From Limanda limanda (taxonomy: Eukaryota; Chordata; Actinopteri; Pleuronectiformes; Pleuronectidae): a stretch of 64,000 bases of DNA. Both the position numbers and the translations under genes were made by a program. Location: the NCBI RefSeq assembly GCF_963576545.1, contig NC_083658.1, forward strand, positions 9,875,428-9,939,427. Reading direction: 5' to 3'. Shown in pieces: positions 60,480 to 64,000 of the stretch (its first letter is position 1; every line of letters begins with the position of its first letter). The notes beneath the pieces are model-generated. The model was given only the letters and a program-made list of their open reading frames with translations, ran no database searches and was not told the DNA's origin.

Positions 60480-60741
60480 TAAAACAAGCTGCCACAATAC
60501 ATTTATGCATGTTAAAATAAATTCAGAACTATACATTACATTCATTACAAGGACACAACTTTAAAAGAACGTAATGAAATAAAATCTGTTTTAAAAAGAC
60601 ATTTAGAGATTGAAGGTACACTTAAGAGGGGGAGAAGTGGTTTAACTTGCACGTGCAGCAGATCAGAAATCAGGTTTTCTCCCTGAGCACGAGCGCTAAA
60701 CAACACTAGTGATGGGTGTCACTGCTTGATTCCAGCTGCCT

Positions 60742-64000
<3,259 letters not shown>

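Overview
This window is vertebrate nuclear DNA, almost certainly from a teleost fish. It is AT-rich, full of microsatellites and decayed transposons, and its genes are split into small exons with GT/AG boundaries. All recognised genes lie on the minus strand. Exon boundaries were read by eye from splice signals, reading frame and knowledge of the protein families; no alignment or search was run.

Positions 1 to about 12.4 kb hold no gene I can support. They contain a LINE 3' end, several miniature elements, and an odd ORF with a perfect in-frame tandem duplication. From 36.1 kb down to about 12.4 kb lies a complete anos1 (KAL1, anosmin-1) gene of 13 coding exons and 644 predicted residues. It encodes a signal peptide, Cys-box, WAP domain and four fibronectin III domains. 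Its introns carry LINE fragments, a compound TCTG/TCCG microsatellite and a (CA)n tract beside the exon 6 donor. Upstream of it, 36.2 to 43.1 kb is gene-free and holds an array of about 0.89 kb of TATC (GATA) repeats.

From 43.1 to 57.2 kb, a segment has been duplicated about four times around a small secreted Ly6/uPAR-type three-finger protein gene. One copy (54.8-55.8 kb) is complete and canonical. One (44.1-45.7 kb) is open but has lost two cysteines expected to pair. One (49.8-50.5 kb) has lost its middle exon. One (48.0-48.2 kb) is only a middle exon. Transposon debris (a PIF/Harbinger-like MITE with a MADF-like fragment, a helicase-like fragment, LINE reverse-transcriptase pieces) sits between and inside the units.

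From 60.5 kb to the right edge are the last seven coding exons (the first cut by the window) of donson, a replication-fork and CMG-assembly factor. One donson intron holds a hAT-type element with an 8-bp target duplication.

The three loci do not look like a functional pathway; they are neighbours. No clearly new biological system was found. The most unusual items are the Ly6 cluster with complementary exon loss and paired-cysteine loss, dinucleotide repeats pressed against splice donors in anos1 and donson, and the tandemly duplicated ORF at 3.9-4.4 kb.
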